Assembly (NCBI GenBank): GCA_014843695.1
Contig: CM026386.1
Location: 87,129,642-87,193,641, forward strand
Length of the DNA: 64,000 nucleotides
Origin: Archivesica marissinica
Taxonomy: Eukaryota; Mollusca; Bivalvia; Venerida; Vesicomyidae
Direction: 5' to 3'
A program made the position numbers and the translations under genes. Position 1 is the first letter of the stretch, and each line of letters opens with the position of its first letter. A model generated the notes under the pieces. It was given only the letters and a program-made list of their open reading frames with translations, was not told the origin of the DNA and did no database searches. Below are positions 1-11,455 of this stretch, piece by piece.

Positions 1-681
1 CATTGGAGTTCCTCCAAATCGGGAGTTATTCGTTATCCTTTCTAAATTTAAAAACCAAGAAGGTCAAGGGGTGAAGACAGGACACCTTTGCTGTGTGTAG
101 CATGGATTCCCTCTACCTCCCCCTCGAAACAAATTTGGAGTAGGGTTGGGCAGCCCGCTCGCAGTTTACTTGACTTTCTTGCGTTTGTTCTGAAGTAGTT
201 TTCACTAAAACTAGTACAATGCATTAAGTACACGAATAGTTATTCTATTTGGTAAAATTCTAATTCGGAGGAAATAAAATTATTTAGCAGGAACATAGAC
301 TATATATAATAGAATGGTTACATATGTTAGAATATGTTAGAATGTAACTAATAACGTTACATGTGTAAGCATTCTCTTGACTCTAAATAAATCATTTTCG
401 CTCATTGCACAACATTGCTGTTGTTGTTGTTGTTGTTGTTGTTGTATGGAAGCTAAGAGAGGACATACAAACGATAATTGGTCTATTTTTCTCGCCAACA
501 TGTTTGTATATTATGTAGACAAAGCAAACAGTTTCCTGAAGATCATAACAAGAGAACCATAGCCCAGAATCTCTCACACGATACATTCATGCTAATAAAG
601 TCTTAGTAACATTAGGAAGAAGTAAGTAGGTGATATTGGTAACACACCACAAACACACTGTTGCTTTGTTTCGTTTTGTAG
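1..681. other. Anonymous AT-rich DNA, no gene seen
   Basis: I see no supported coding region here. Short open frames on both strands lack domain signatures. The only structured feature is a TTG microsatellite near 421-444. The last part, about 655-681, is T-rich and ends in TAG, which makes a good splice acceptor for the candidate exon that follows. Confidence 0.6.
415..444. repeat. TTG trinucleotide microsatellite
   Basis: About eight to nine consecutive TTG units, with one CTG interruption at the left end. It translates as a run of cysteines on the plus strand and threonines on the minus strand, which explains the low-complexity short open frames across it. It is a simple repeat. Confidence 0.9.
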
Positions 682-896
682 GGGAGGTTTAAAAAACGAA
701 ATTCATCGAGACATCATCTATTATTCATCGCGATGCCACATTAATAGTCAACTCACTAGATGGATTGGAAGCAATGTATATATTCTATCCGTGGTTTCGG
801 ACAGGAATGACTTTAGCTCCTTTCATCTGACCTCGGGTGCCCCTCTGATCAATAGTTCATGGATGGATGGGCACGCGGGTAGAACCACTGATCACG
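682..896 (+). CDS. Candidate internal exon, weakly C-type-lectin-like
   Basis: The segment is open for 71 codons with one spare base at each end. A T-rich tract ending TTTTGTAG precedes it and CACG|GTAAAC follows it, so both splice sites are plausible. The translation contains TRWIGSNVYIL and, about 20 residues later, FHLTSGAPLINSSWMDGHAG. The order W-I-G, then x-x-G-x-P-L, then W-x-x-G recalls the second half of a C-type lectin domain, where a W-I-G core strand is followed by a G-x-P-x(5)-W-x-x-G loop. The calcium-binding EPN or QPD motif and a downstream WND are not visible in this piece, so binding cannot be inferred. No partner exon was found nearby. It could also be a chance open frame in repeat DNA. 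The splice sites carry most of the call. Confidence 0.3.
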
Positions 897-1304
897 GTAA
901 ACATTTATATACCACAGTATAATGCAATTCACTATGCAAATATTATCTAAATCTGGTGATCACAAGATTGTGCATGCAAATCAGCTGGATGTTTCAGGAA
1001 GTTAATAAGTTACGGATATTCTCTAATACTCTTTGACATTGATGTGGAACACTAGTGTCAAGTGTGTTATGTGCAAATATCAATTTAATAATGTCAAGAG
1101 ATGATGAAGTTAGGAACGAAGTGTATTTGTACAAGATTTGACTTTTGTAATAGAGATAGTCAATGTCACTGTAATATCGATAGCTCAATTTTGAGCACTA
1201 CGGGCTCGTTTAATAGTTTATTGTGAGTGAATATCAAAGGGATGACGAAGCAAGGGAACGATGGCTTTATTAACAACGTTTGGCACTTTAAAACATCATG
1301 ATCA
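897..1304. other. Anonymous DNA, no gene seen
   Basis: AT-rich sequence between the candidate exon and the first tandem array. I saw no convincing exon, RNA gene or repeat. The array's sequence words begin at about 1305. Confidence 0.5.
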
Positions 1305-4300
1305 GCATTGATATGTTAATGTGTTAGTTGCTAGGGGAGTATTGTGAATACGGGTTGCATCACCCAGCTGCTTGTGATCATAGTGCTAACAAGGATATAC
1401 ATGCATTGATATGTTAATGTGCTAGTTGCTAGGGTAGTATTGTGAATACGGGTTACATCACCCAGCTGCTTGTGATCATAGTGCTAACAAGGATATACAT
1501 GCATTGATATGTTAATGTGCTAGTTGCTAGGGGAGTATTGTGAATACGGGCTACATCACCAAGCTGCTTGTGATCATTGGTCATAGTGCTAACAAGGATA
1601 TCCATGCATGGATATGTTAATGTGCTAGTTGCTAGGGGAGTATTGTGAATACGGGCTACATCACACAGCTGCTTGTGATCAGTGGCCATAGTGCTAACAA
1701 GGATATACATGCATTGATATGTATGTGCTAGTTGCTAGGGGAGTATTGTGAACACGGGCCCAGCTGCTTGTGATCATTGGTCATAGTGCTAACAAGGATA
1801 TACATGCATTGATATGTTAATGTGCTAGGGGAGTATTGTGAATAAGGGTTACATCACCCAGCTGCTTGTGATCATTGGTCATAGTGCTAACAAGGATATC
1901 CATGCATGGATATGTTAATGTGCTAGTTGCTAGGGGAGTATTGTGAATACGGGTTACATCACCCAGCTGCTTGTGATCATAGTGCTAACAAGGATATCCA
2001 TGCATTGATATGTTAATGGGTAGTTGCTAGGGGAGTATTTGCTACATCACCAAGCTGCTTGTGATCATTGGTCATAGTGCTAACAAGGATATCCATGCAT
2101 GTATATGTTAATGTGCTAGTTGCTTGGGGAGTATTATGAATACGGGCTACATCACCCATCTGCTTGTGATCATTGATCATAGTGCTAACAAGGATATCCA
2201 TGCATGGATATGTTAATGTGCTAGTTGCTAGGGGAGTATTGTGAATACGGGTTACATCACCTAGCTGCTTGTGATCATTGGTCATAGTGCTAACAAGGAT
2301 ATCCATGCATGGATATGTTAATGTGCTAGTTGCTAGGGGAGTATTGTGAATACGGGCTACATCACCCAGCTGCTTGTGATCATTGGTCATAGTGCTAACA
2401 AGGATATCCATGCATTGATATGTTAATGTGCTAGTTGCTAGGGGAGTATTGTGAATACGGGCTACATCACCCAGCTGCTTGTGATCATAGTGCTAACAAG
2501 GATATCCATGCATTGATATGTTAATGTGCTAGTTGCTAGGGGAGTATTGTGAATACGGGTTACATCACCCAGCTGCTTGTGATCATTGGTCATAGTGCTA
2601 ACAAGGATATCCATGCATGGATATGTTAATGTGCTAGTTGCTAGGGGAGTATTGTGAATACGGGTTACATCACCCAGCTGCTTGTGATCATAGTGCTAAC
2701 AAGGATATCCATGCATTGATATGTTAATGTGTTAGTTGCTAGGGGAGTATTGTGAATACGGGTTACATCACCCAGCTGCTTGTGATCATTGGTCATAGTG
2801 CTAACAAGGATATCCATGCATTGATATGTTAATGTGCTAGTTGCTAGGGGAGTATTGTGAATACGGGCTACATCACCCAGCTGCTTGTGATCATTGGTCA
2901 TAGTGCTAACAAGGATATCCATGCATTGATATGTTAATGTGCTAGTTGCTAGGGGAGTATTGTGAATACGGGTTACATCACCCAGCTGCTTGTGATCATT
3001 GGTCATAGTGCTAACAAGGATATCCATGCATTGATATGTTAATGTGCTAGTTGCTAGGGGAGTATTGTGAATACGGGTTACATCACCAAGCTGCTTGTGA
3101 TCATTGGTCATAGTGCTAACAAGGATATCCATGCATTGATATGTTAATGTGTTAGTTGCTAGGGGAGTATTGTGAATACGGGCTACATCAACAAGCTGCT
3201 TGTGATCATTGGTCATAGTGCTAACAAGGATATACATGCATGGATATGTTAATGTGCTAGTTGCTAGGGGAGTATTGTGAATACGGGTTACATCACCAAG
3301 CTGCTTGTGATCATTGATCATAGTGCTAACAAGGATATCCATGCATGGATATGTTAATGTGCTAGTTGCTAGTGGAGTATTGTGAATACGGGCTACATCA
3401 CCAAGCTGCTTGTGATCATTGGTCATAGTGCTAACAAGGATATACATGCATGGATATTTTAATGTGCTAGTTGCTATGAGTACATTGTGAATACGGGTTA
3501 CATCACCCAGCTGCTTGTGATCATAGTGCTAACAAGCATATCCATGCATTGATATGTTAATGTGCTAGTTGCTAGGGGAGTATTGTGAATACGGGTTACA
3601 TCACCAAGCTGCTTGTGATCATTGGTCATATTGCTAACAAGGATATCCATGCATGAATATGTTAATCTGCTAGTTGCTAGGGGAGTATTTGCTACATCAC
3701 CAAGCTGCTTGTGATCATTGGTCATAGTGCTAACAAGGATATCCATGCATGGATATGTTAATGTGTTAGTTGCTAGGGGAGTATTGGCTACATCACCAAG
3801 CTGCTTGTGATCATTGGTCATAGTGCTAACAAGGATATCCATGCATGGATATGTTAATGTGTTAGTTGCTAGGGGAGTATTGGCTACATCACCCAGCTGC
3901 TTGTGATCATTGGTCATAGTGCTAACAAGGATATCCATGCATGGATATGTTAATGTGCTAGTTGCTAGGGGAGTATTGTGAATACGGGCTACATCACCCA
4001 GCTGCTTGTGATCATTGATCATAGTGCTAACAAGGATATCCATGCATGGATATGTTAATGTGCTAGTTGCTAAGGGAGTATTGTGAATACGGGTTACATC
4101 ATCTAGCTGCTTGTGATCATTGGTCATAGTGCTAACAAGGATATCCATGCATGGATATGTTAATGTGCTAGTTGCTAGGGGAATATTGTGAATACGGACT
4201 ACATCACCCAGCTGCTTGTGATCATTGGTCATAGTGCTAACAAGGATATATATGCATTGATATGTTAATGTGCTAGTTGCTAGGGGAGTATTGTGAATAC

Positions 4301-6860
4301 GGGCTACATCACCAAGCTGCTTGTGATCATAGTGCTAACAAGGATATACATGCATTGATATGTTAATGTGCTAGTTGCTAGGGGAGTATTGTGAATACGG
4401 GTTACATCACCCAGCTGCTTGTGATCATAGTGCTAACAAGGATATCCATGCATTGGTATGTTAATGTGCTAGTTGCTAGGGGAGTATTGTGAATACGGGC
4501 TACATCACCCAGCTGCTTATGATCATTGATCATAGTGCTAACAAGGATATCCATGCATGGATATGTTAATGTGCTAGTTGCTAAGGGAGTATTGTGAATA
4601 CGGGTTACATCATCTAGCTGCTTGTGATCATTGGTCATAGTGCTAACAAGGATATCCATGCATGGATATGTTAATGTGCTAGTTGCTAGGGGAATATTGT
4701 GAATACTGACTACATCACCCAGCTGCTTGTGATCATTGGTCATAGTGCTAACAAGGATATATATGCATTGATATGTTAATGTGCTGGTTGCTAGGGGAGT
4801 ATTGTGAATACGGGCTACATCACCAAGCTGCTTGTGATCATAGTGCTAACAAGGATATACATGCATTGATATGTTAATGTGCTAGTTGCTAGGGGAGTAT
4901 TGTGAATACGGGTTACATCACCCAGCTGCTTGTGATCATAGTGCTAACAAGGATATACATGCATTGATATGTTATTGTGCTAGTTGCTAGGGGAGTATTG
5001 TGAATACGGGTTACATCACCCAGCTGCTTGTGATCATAGTGCTAACAAGGATATCCATGCATTGGTATGTTAATGTGCTAGTTGCTAGGGGAGTATTGTG
5101 AATACGGGCTACATCACCAAGCTGCTTGTGATCATTGGTCATAGTGCTAACAAGGATATCTATGCATTGATATGTTAATGTGCTAGTTGCTAGGGGAGTA
5201 TTTGCTACATCACCAAGCTGCTTGTGGTCATTGGTCATAGTACTAACAAGGATATCCATGCATGGATATGTTAATGTGTTAGTTGCTAGGGGAGTATTGT
5301 GAATACGGGCTACATCACCAAGCTGCTTGTGATCATTGGTCATAGTGCTAACAAGAATATACATGCATTGATATATTAATGTGCTAGTTGCTAGGGGAGT
5401 ATTGTGAATACGCGTTACATCACCAAGCTGCTTGTGATCATTGGTCATAGTGCTAACAAGGATATCCATGCATGGATATGTTAATGTGCTAGTTGCTAGG
5501 GGAGTATTTGCTACATCACCAAGCTGCTTGTGATCATTGGTCATAGTGCTAACAAGGATATCCGTGCATGGATATGTTAATGTGCTAGTTGCTAGGGGAG
5601 TATTTGCTACATCACCAAGCTGCTTGTGATCATTGGTCATAGTGCTAACAAGGATATCCATGCATGTATATGTTAATGTGCTAGTTGCTAGGGGAGTATT
5701 TGCTACATCACCAAGCTGCTTGTGATCATTGGTCATAGTGCTAACAAGAATATCCATGCATGGATATGTTAATGTGCTAGTTGCTAGGGGAATATTGTGA
5801 ATACGCATTACATCACCAAGCTGCTTGTGATCATTGGTCATAGTGCTAACAAGGATATCCATGCATGGATATGTTAATGTGCTAGTTGCTAGGGGAGTAT
5901 TTGCTACATCACCAAGCTGCTTGTGATCATTGGTCATAGTGCTAACAAGGATATCCATGCATGGATATGTTAATGTGCTAGTTGCTAGGGGAGTATTTGC
6001 TTCATCACCAAGCTGCTTGTGATCATTGGTCATAGTGCTAACAAGGATATACATGCATTGATATGTTAATGTGCTAGTTGCTATGGGAGTATTTGCTACA
6101 TCACCAAGCTGCTTGTGATCATTGGTCATAGTGCCAACAAGGATATCCATGCATGGATATGTTAATGTTCTAGTTGCTAGGGGAGTATTGTGAATACGGG
6201 CTACATCACCAAGCTGCTTGTGATCATTGGTCATAGTGCTAACAAGGATATCCATGCATTGATATGTTAATGTGCTAGTTGCTAGGGGAGTATTTGAAAC
6301 TACATCACCAAGCTGCTTGTGGTCATAGTGCTAACAAGGATATCCATGCATGGATATGTTAATGTGCTAGTTGCTAGGGGAGTATTGTGAATACGGGTTA
6401 CATCACCCAGCTGCTTGTGATCATTGGTCATAGTGCTAACAAGGATATACATGCATTGATATGTTAATGTGCTAGTTGCTAGGGGAGTATTTGCTACATC
6501 ACCAAGCTGCTTGTGATTATTGGTCATAGTGCTAACAAGGATATCCATGCATGGATATGTTAATGTGCTAGTTGCTAGGGGAGTATTGTGAATACGGGTT
6601 ACATCACCCAGCTGCTTGTGATCATTGGTCATAGTGCTAACAAGGATATACATGCATTGATATGTTAATGTGCTAGTTGCTAGGGGAGTATTTGCTACAT
6701 CACCAAGCTGCTTGTGATCAGTGGTCATAGTGCCAACAAGGATATCCATGCATGGATATGTTAATGTGCTAGTTGCTAGGGGAGTATTGTGAATACGGGC
6801 TACATCACCAAGCTGCTTGTGATCATTGGTCATAGTGCTAACAAGGATATACATGCATGG
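1305..6860. repeat. Tandem array of ~105-bp units (about 55 copies)
   Basis: Head-to-tail repeat of a unit containing AACAAGGATATCCATGCATG, GCTAGTTGCTAGGGGAGTAT and CATCACCCAGCTGCTTGTGA. Three length classes are mixed through the array. Full units are 105 bp. About 97-bp units lack eight bases around the GATCATTGGTCATAG step. About 96-bp units lack nine bases, including TGAATACG. The minus strand reads as a 35-residue repeat with the core MDILVSTMTNDHKQLGDV; the 96-bp class keeps frame and the 97-bp class breaks it, which is why open frames stop and restart. Many units carry the perfect palindrome ATATCCATGCATGGATAT. There are no conserved boundaries or splice sites, so I regard it as non-coding minisatellite or satellite DNA. 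It ends abruptly at about 6860. Confidence 0.97.
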
Positions 6861-6971
6861 ACATTAAGTCTAGAAACTAAACTAATGGATGTACCAAACA
6901 TTATGAACTATGATAATACGTACTATATTAATAGTGTTTATAATACATGCAATAGTAACAATACAACTTAC

Positions 6972-7247
6972 ACTGAACAATCACATGGACCGTATTGTGG
7001 ATGGATTTGTCATAATGCCCTTGAACTATATTGCTGCAAGTACATGAGTATTCCCCGGCCTTGTATCGTGACACCATTCCAAGAGAGAGATCACCACCAG
7101 AACCAACTGGACTGTTAATGCTGACATTGCTCCATAGTTGTGAACATGCAGGATAACAGGCAGATTGACACGTGATTGTAGGAATGCTGTTTCCTTCTCT
7201 CACTGTATATGGAGATGCAATACTGATGTCACATCTATCAGGTCCAT
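6972..7247 (-). CDS. Ig-domain exon of a cell-surface or secreted protein (CYPxC family)
   Basis: Internal exon of 276 bases, phase 1 at both ends. The acceptor is TACCAG|AT and the donor CAGT|GTAAGT. The encoded piece begins DGPD and has the strand-B cysteine in ITCQSACYPACSQLWSN, the core tryptophan, then LSLG and the strand-F motif GEYSCTCSN. This is a compact Ig domain of about 90 residues with additional cysteines: C-x3-C-Y-P-x-C-x3-W before the tryptophan and a second cysteine just after the strand-F one. The Ig fold usually acts in extracellular adhesion or recognition; the ligand here is unknown. The next exon upstream on this strand is the related one at 9244-9507. The acceptor lies at the edge of a 33-bp tandem repeat that supplies further candidate acceptors. 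The N-x-S site after the tryptophan (NVS) could be glycosylated. I am confident of the Ig family but not of the gene. Confidence 0.85.
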
Positions 7248-7402
7248 CTGGTATTATAAATACAAATATATCAGGTCCATCTGGTATTAGAAATACAAAT
7301 ATATCAGGTCCATCTGGTGTTAGAAATAACAATATATCAGGTCCTTCTGGTGTTAGAAATAACAATATATCAGGTCCATCTGATATTAGGAATAACAATA
7401 TA
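7238..7402 (-). repeat. 33-bp tandem repeat carrying five candidate splice acceptors
   Basis: Five head-to-tail 33-bp units run from 7238 to 7402. Read on the minus strand, each has a T-rich stretch, then TACCAG (CACCAG or TATCAG in the others), then the exon start ATGGACCTGAT or AAGGACCTGAT. The unit therefore duplicates the intron-exon junction of the Ig exon at 6972-7247. Since 33 is a multiple of three and the exon enters in phase 1, choosing a more distal acceptor would add 11 residues (DGPDIFVFLIP-like) per unit without changing frame. The units are open in the exon's frame. On the opposite strand they read GPSG-like, which is a shadow. Whether more than one acceptor is used is inference. 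Confidence 0.85.
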
Positions 7403-7894
7403 TCATGATATTTCGTGCAAATTGCATACACAATGATTAATTTATAGTATCCGGATAGACAAACGAACAATGCCAACACATATCACTCTACTTGCAGACT
7501 TTCAGTGTGAAATAACAATGATTGAAGAGAAACCCTGGCCAAAGGTGGGTAGTGATGTTAATGGGAGAATTGAGCACACATCGAAAGTGATCATCTTTTC
7601 ATCTGTTAGTCATCGTTATGCAACAGTTAACAGTACGAGTCAAGTCTCTTTGACGGGAAGGTTTGTAAATAGATTTGCAAGATGGTAATGATAGTAATAT
7701 TGGATTTCAGTTGAACATTAGCTATTTTCCATCTACCACTCATCTACCCAGTAAAGATTTCGGTTTGTCCGAGCCTTTTGGAGGCCAAATATAATAGATT
7801 TACAATAATTATTAACAATTTGGCTTGCAATGATTGGGAGAACAAGAATTGTCAAGGTAATATGTATGCGTTTGAACGATTTGCCAAATTTCAA
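7403..7894. other. Intron-like DNA, no gene seen
   Basis: Between the 33-bp repeat and the degenerate array. A short plus-strand frame around 7470-7688 has no signature or splice context. If the two minus-strand Ig exons belong to one gene, this is part of the intron between them. Confidence 0.5.
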
Positions 7895-8720
7895 GTTCAA
7901 TGCCAGTGTTAGGGTGGAACTTACTGTTGGTGTTCAGAATTAGTCCTCGGGTGTGCATTTGAGGTTCGAATCAATGCTTTTTGGATATCATGAGAATTAG
8001 CAATGATTTATATTTTTGATCCATAAATAATTCATGAAATCTTACTATTTTTTGTATCAACTTCAATGTCATTATTAGGGTGGAGACAACTGGGGAGTAG
8101 ATAATTAGTCCTCGGATGTGTATGCAACGTTTGAAAGCAATCTTTGAGAAATGATAATGTTTGAGTGTTTTGACACATAAATAAATCGTGAAATCTGACT
8201 ACTTTTGATTTACTATTTTCAAGTTAAAGGTATTTTGGGGACGTATTGTTGATCTGTGGGTGTAGAGAATTAGTACTCGGATATGTAGGCAACGTTTCAA
8301 TGTGATAACTTCGACGTTTTTTGAGAAATGATAATGGTTTTAGGTTATTTTACGAACAAATAATTTCTATAATCGGACTATTTGTAGTAAAAGTTCAAGT
8401 TCAATATCACTGAGGGGAGAGTAACTGTGGGTGTAGATAATTAGTTCTCAGATGTGTATGCAGAGTTTCAATGTAATAAATGTTGACATCTTTGAGAAAT
8501 GATAATGCTTTTTTTGGAGCCAACATTCAAATTCAAGGTGAATCTTGTGTGTGGGGACTTGATGTGGATGTAGTGAATTAGTACAATGGATGTACATGCG
8601 GAGGTACAAAGCAAACATTGGTGGATTTTGAGAAATGACAATGTATGAGGGTTTTATTACGCATAAATAATTTCTGAAATTGGATTATTTTTTGTAAAAA
8701 ACATTCATGTTCAAGTTGAC
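7895..8720. repeat. Old, degenerate tandem repeat of ~160-170 bp (about 5 units)
   Basis: The phrase ATTAGTCCTCGGATGTGTAT recurs in decayed form near 7938, 8107, 8269, 8440 and 8577, so spacings are about 170, 162, 171 and 137 bases. Each time it is followed by GAGAAATGATAATG-like and CATAAATAATTTCTGAAAT-like words. The copies are far more diverged than in any other array in the window, suggesting an old array that is no longer homogenised. It lies in the probable intron between two minus-strand Ig exons. Confidence 0.75.
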
Positions 8721-8934
8721 TCTTGTAAAAGACAAACCCCTAGAAACAATATGCAATTTATCAAAGTACTATATTCGACGGGGCTTTAGCTATGGGCCAC
8801 CGGCGGATACTGCTTAGCCTCGCTTTCCATTAGGCGAGACAAAATAGCAACTTCTGACTAGGTCAAAATAAACTTAATCAATACACGACACGCTTTCATC
8901 ACTATGTGTGTTGTGGCACATCATCAAATTTGAA

Positions 8935-9575
8935 CAAATTTCATCCAATATAAGGGTGTATTAAGTGCAGACAAGCTAAAGCAGACAGACAGAATAATAA
9001 TGATGGACTTTCGGGATATTAAATGTGAAATAGTAGTGAAATATAATATTTTTTTATTTAATTAATTTAATCCCCCCACTTCTTGCATGTATAATTATAA
9101 TTATTCAACTCATTAATCATGGTAAATCTATACTATGCACGTCAGCTGTTGTAGAAACATATCATTATGTCTAGTATGTTATGAATACATGTAGCTACAG
9201 TATATTATATATTATATATATAACAGTAATTATATACACTTACATCTCACAAAGATCTCTACATGCTTTGTAACAGTTGCGCTCGTCCCCGGGTTAGATA
9301 CTGTACATGTGTATGTTGCTGCATCATTCTTGTCCAATGTTCCCAGCGATAGAACTCCAGTATTGCTAATAACTGATCCAGACTTTGTCCATTTAATATT
9401 ACAGGTCGGATAGCAATCAGAAGCGCACGTAATGCCAGGTAGTACGGTGTTTACATTACGTGTATATGATGGTGTTGCGGGAGTCAATATTGCTGTATCT
9501 GGGCCATCTATGAAATATAATTAAACATACATTTAATACACATTACAGCGAACATGTGCAATTTCTTAGGAATGT
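8935..9575 (-). repeat. Left arm of an inverted duplication containing an Ig exon
   Basis: Reverse-complementing this stretch gives sequence closely matching 61663-62345. The match includes an upstream intron piece (TAGGACATTCCTAAGAAAT), the acceptor, the whole Ig exon, the donor and a further 250 bases of downstream intron, with small indels. It ends in a dispersed-repeat word set (CTTTAGCTTGTCTGCACTTA). Beyond the left arm's 9575 end the two copies diverge at once. Confidence 0.9.
9244..9507 (-). CDS. Ig-domain exon (CYPxC family), inverted twin of 61735-61998
   Basis: Internal exon of 264 bases, phase 1 at both ends; acceptor TTTCATAG|AT, donor GAGAT|GTAAGT. It starts DGPDTAILTPATPSYTRNV and contains ITCASDCYPTCNIKWTKSG, then GVLSLGTLDKNDAATYTC and TVSNPGTSATVTKHVEIFV. 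This is a C2/I-type Ig domain with both canonical cysteines and the core tryptophan, plus two extra cysteines in the C-x3-C-Y-P-x-C-x3-W motif shared with the other Ig exons here. The plus-strand copy at 61735 has essentially the same protein; the clearest change is K to R in LDKNDAA. The next downstream exon on this strand is at 6972-7247. No signal peptide or membrane segment is attached nearby on this strand, unless the first exon at 58214-58271 belongs to it. Confidence 0.9.
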
Positions 9576-9861
9576 CCTATTACAGTGTATATACAAACGT
9601 TGCATACGATATTTGTTAACATAACTAATTCACGCAAACAAGACCAAATACTATGCTTGGAACAAAACATAGGTATCTACTGAATAACGCTGTGTGATCA
9701 CAATGAGTGTTTCATACAGACTTGGCGATACATCTCACTCCTTAGGCCTAAGTAGAATGTATTCTGGCTAATCGGAATTTAATTACATCTACCAGACAAT
9801 ATCACATGATTGCCTCCACCGTAGAGCCACATTTGTTTACCCTATAGTAAGTATTGATTAA

Positions 9862-11275
9862 TGTAAACATTATGCTAATTAGAAGCGTCTAAGAATAGCC
9901 TTAAAGTAAACATTATGCAAATTGGAAGCGTCTATGAATAGCCTCTAACTAAACATTATGCAATTTGAAGCGTCTATGAATAGCCCCAAAGTAAACATTA
10001 TGCAAATTGGAAGCGTCTATTAATAGCCTCTAAGTAAACATTGTGCAAATTGGAAGCGTCTATGATTAGCCTCTAAGTAAACATTATGCAAATTGGAAGC
10101 GTCTATGATTAGCCTCTAAGAAAACAGTATGCACATTGGAAGCGTCTATAATTAGCCTGTAAGTAAACATTATGCACATTGGAAGCGTCTATGATTAGCC
10201 CCAAAGTAAACATTATGCAAATTGGAAGCGTCTATTAATAGCCTCTAAGTAAACATTATGCAAATTGGAAACGTCTATGAATAGCTTCTAAGAAAACATT
10301 ATGCAAATTGGAAGCGTCTATGATTAGCCTCTAAGAAAACATTATGCAAATTGGAAGCGTCTATGATTAGCCTATAAGTAAACATTATGCAAATTGGAAG
10401 CGTCTATGATTAGCTTCTAAGTAAACATTATGCAAATGGGAGCGTCTATAATTAGCTTCTAAGTAAACATTATGCAACTTGGAAGCGTATATGATTAGCC
10501 TCTAAGTAAACATGCAAATTGGAAGCGTCTATGATTAGCCTCTAAGTAAACATTATGCAAATTGGAAGCGTCTATGATTAGCTTCTAAGTAAACATTATG
10601 CAAATGGGAAGCGTCTATGATTAGCCTCTAAGTAAACATTATGCAAATTGGAAGCGTCTATTAATAGCCTCTAAGTAAACATTATGCAAATTGGAAACGT
10701 CTATGAATAGCCTCTAAGAAGACATTATGCAAATTGGAAGCGTCTATGATTAGCCTCTAAGAAAACATTATGCAAATTGGAAGCGTCTATGATTAGCTTC
10801 TAAGTAAACATTATGCAAATGGGAAGCGTCTATGATTAGCCTCTAAGTAAACATTATGCAAATTGGAAGCGTCTATTAATAGCCTCTAAGTAAACATTAT
10901 GCAAATTGGAAACGTCTATGAATAGCCTCTAAGAAGACATTATGCAAATTGGAAGCGTCTATGATTAGCCTCTAAGAAAACATTATGCAAATTGGAAGCG
11001 TCTATGATTAGCTTCTAAGTAAACATTATGCAAATGGGAAGCGTCTATGATTAGCTTCTAAGTAAACATTATGCAAATGGGAAGCGTCTATGATTAGCTT
11101 CTAAGTAAACATTATGCAACTTGGAAGCGTATATGATTAGCCTCTAAGTAAACATGCAAATTTGATGCGTCTATAATTAGCCTCTAAATAAAAAGTATGC
11201 AAATTGGAAGCGTCTATGATTAGCCTCTAAGTAAACATTATGCAAATTGGAAGCGTCTATGATTAGCCTCTAAGA
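9862..11275. repeat. 43-bp tandem array (about 33 copies) with octamer words
   Basis: Unit contains TAAACATTATGCAAATTGG, AAGCGTCTATGATTAG and CCTCTAAG. About 26 of the copies keep the exact word ATGCAAAT, the binding octamer of POU-domain factors. Variant monomers (GCTTCTAAG with ATGCAAATGGG) start at 10576, 10791 and 11006, exactly 215 bp or five monomers apart, so part of the array expanded as a five-unit block. Contains stop codons in all frames; non-coding. Confidence 0.96.
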
Positions 11276-11455
11276 AACAATCCGGACAAAGTTTGATAAC
11301 TCTTTCAAAAATTAAATGGTCTGAAAATCATGAAGTTATGCACACCTCGACTTGCTACTGATCATCTATGATATGTCCTTAGCAAGGATATATAGTATTG
11401 GTTAATTCTATGAATAAGATGAATTGTTATCAAACCAATCAGCAATGCAAATCTC

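Noticed and set aside
1453..6854. 35-residue repeat protein on the minus strand of the 105-bp array
   Set aside because: The 97-bp monomer class shifts the frame repeatedly. No constraint on frame is visible and no unique N- or C-terminal sequence exists.
7172..7408. Collagen-like GPSG repeats on the plus strand
   Set aside because: This is the opposite-strand reading of the 33-bp unit that duplicates the Ig exon's acceptor. It lacks the strict G-x-y period of collagen.
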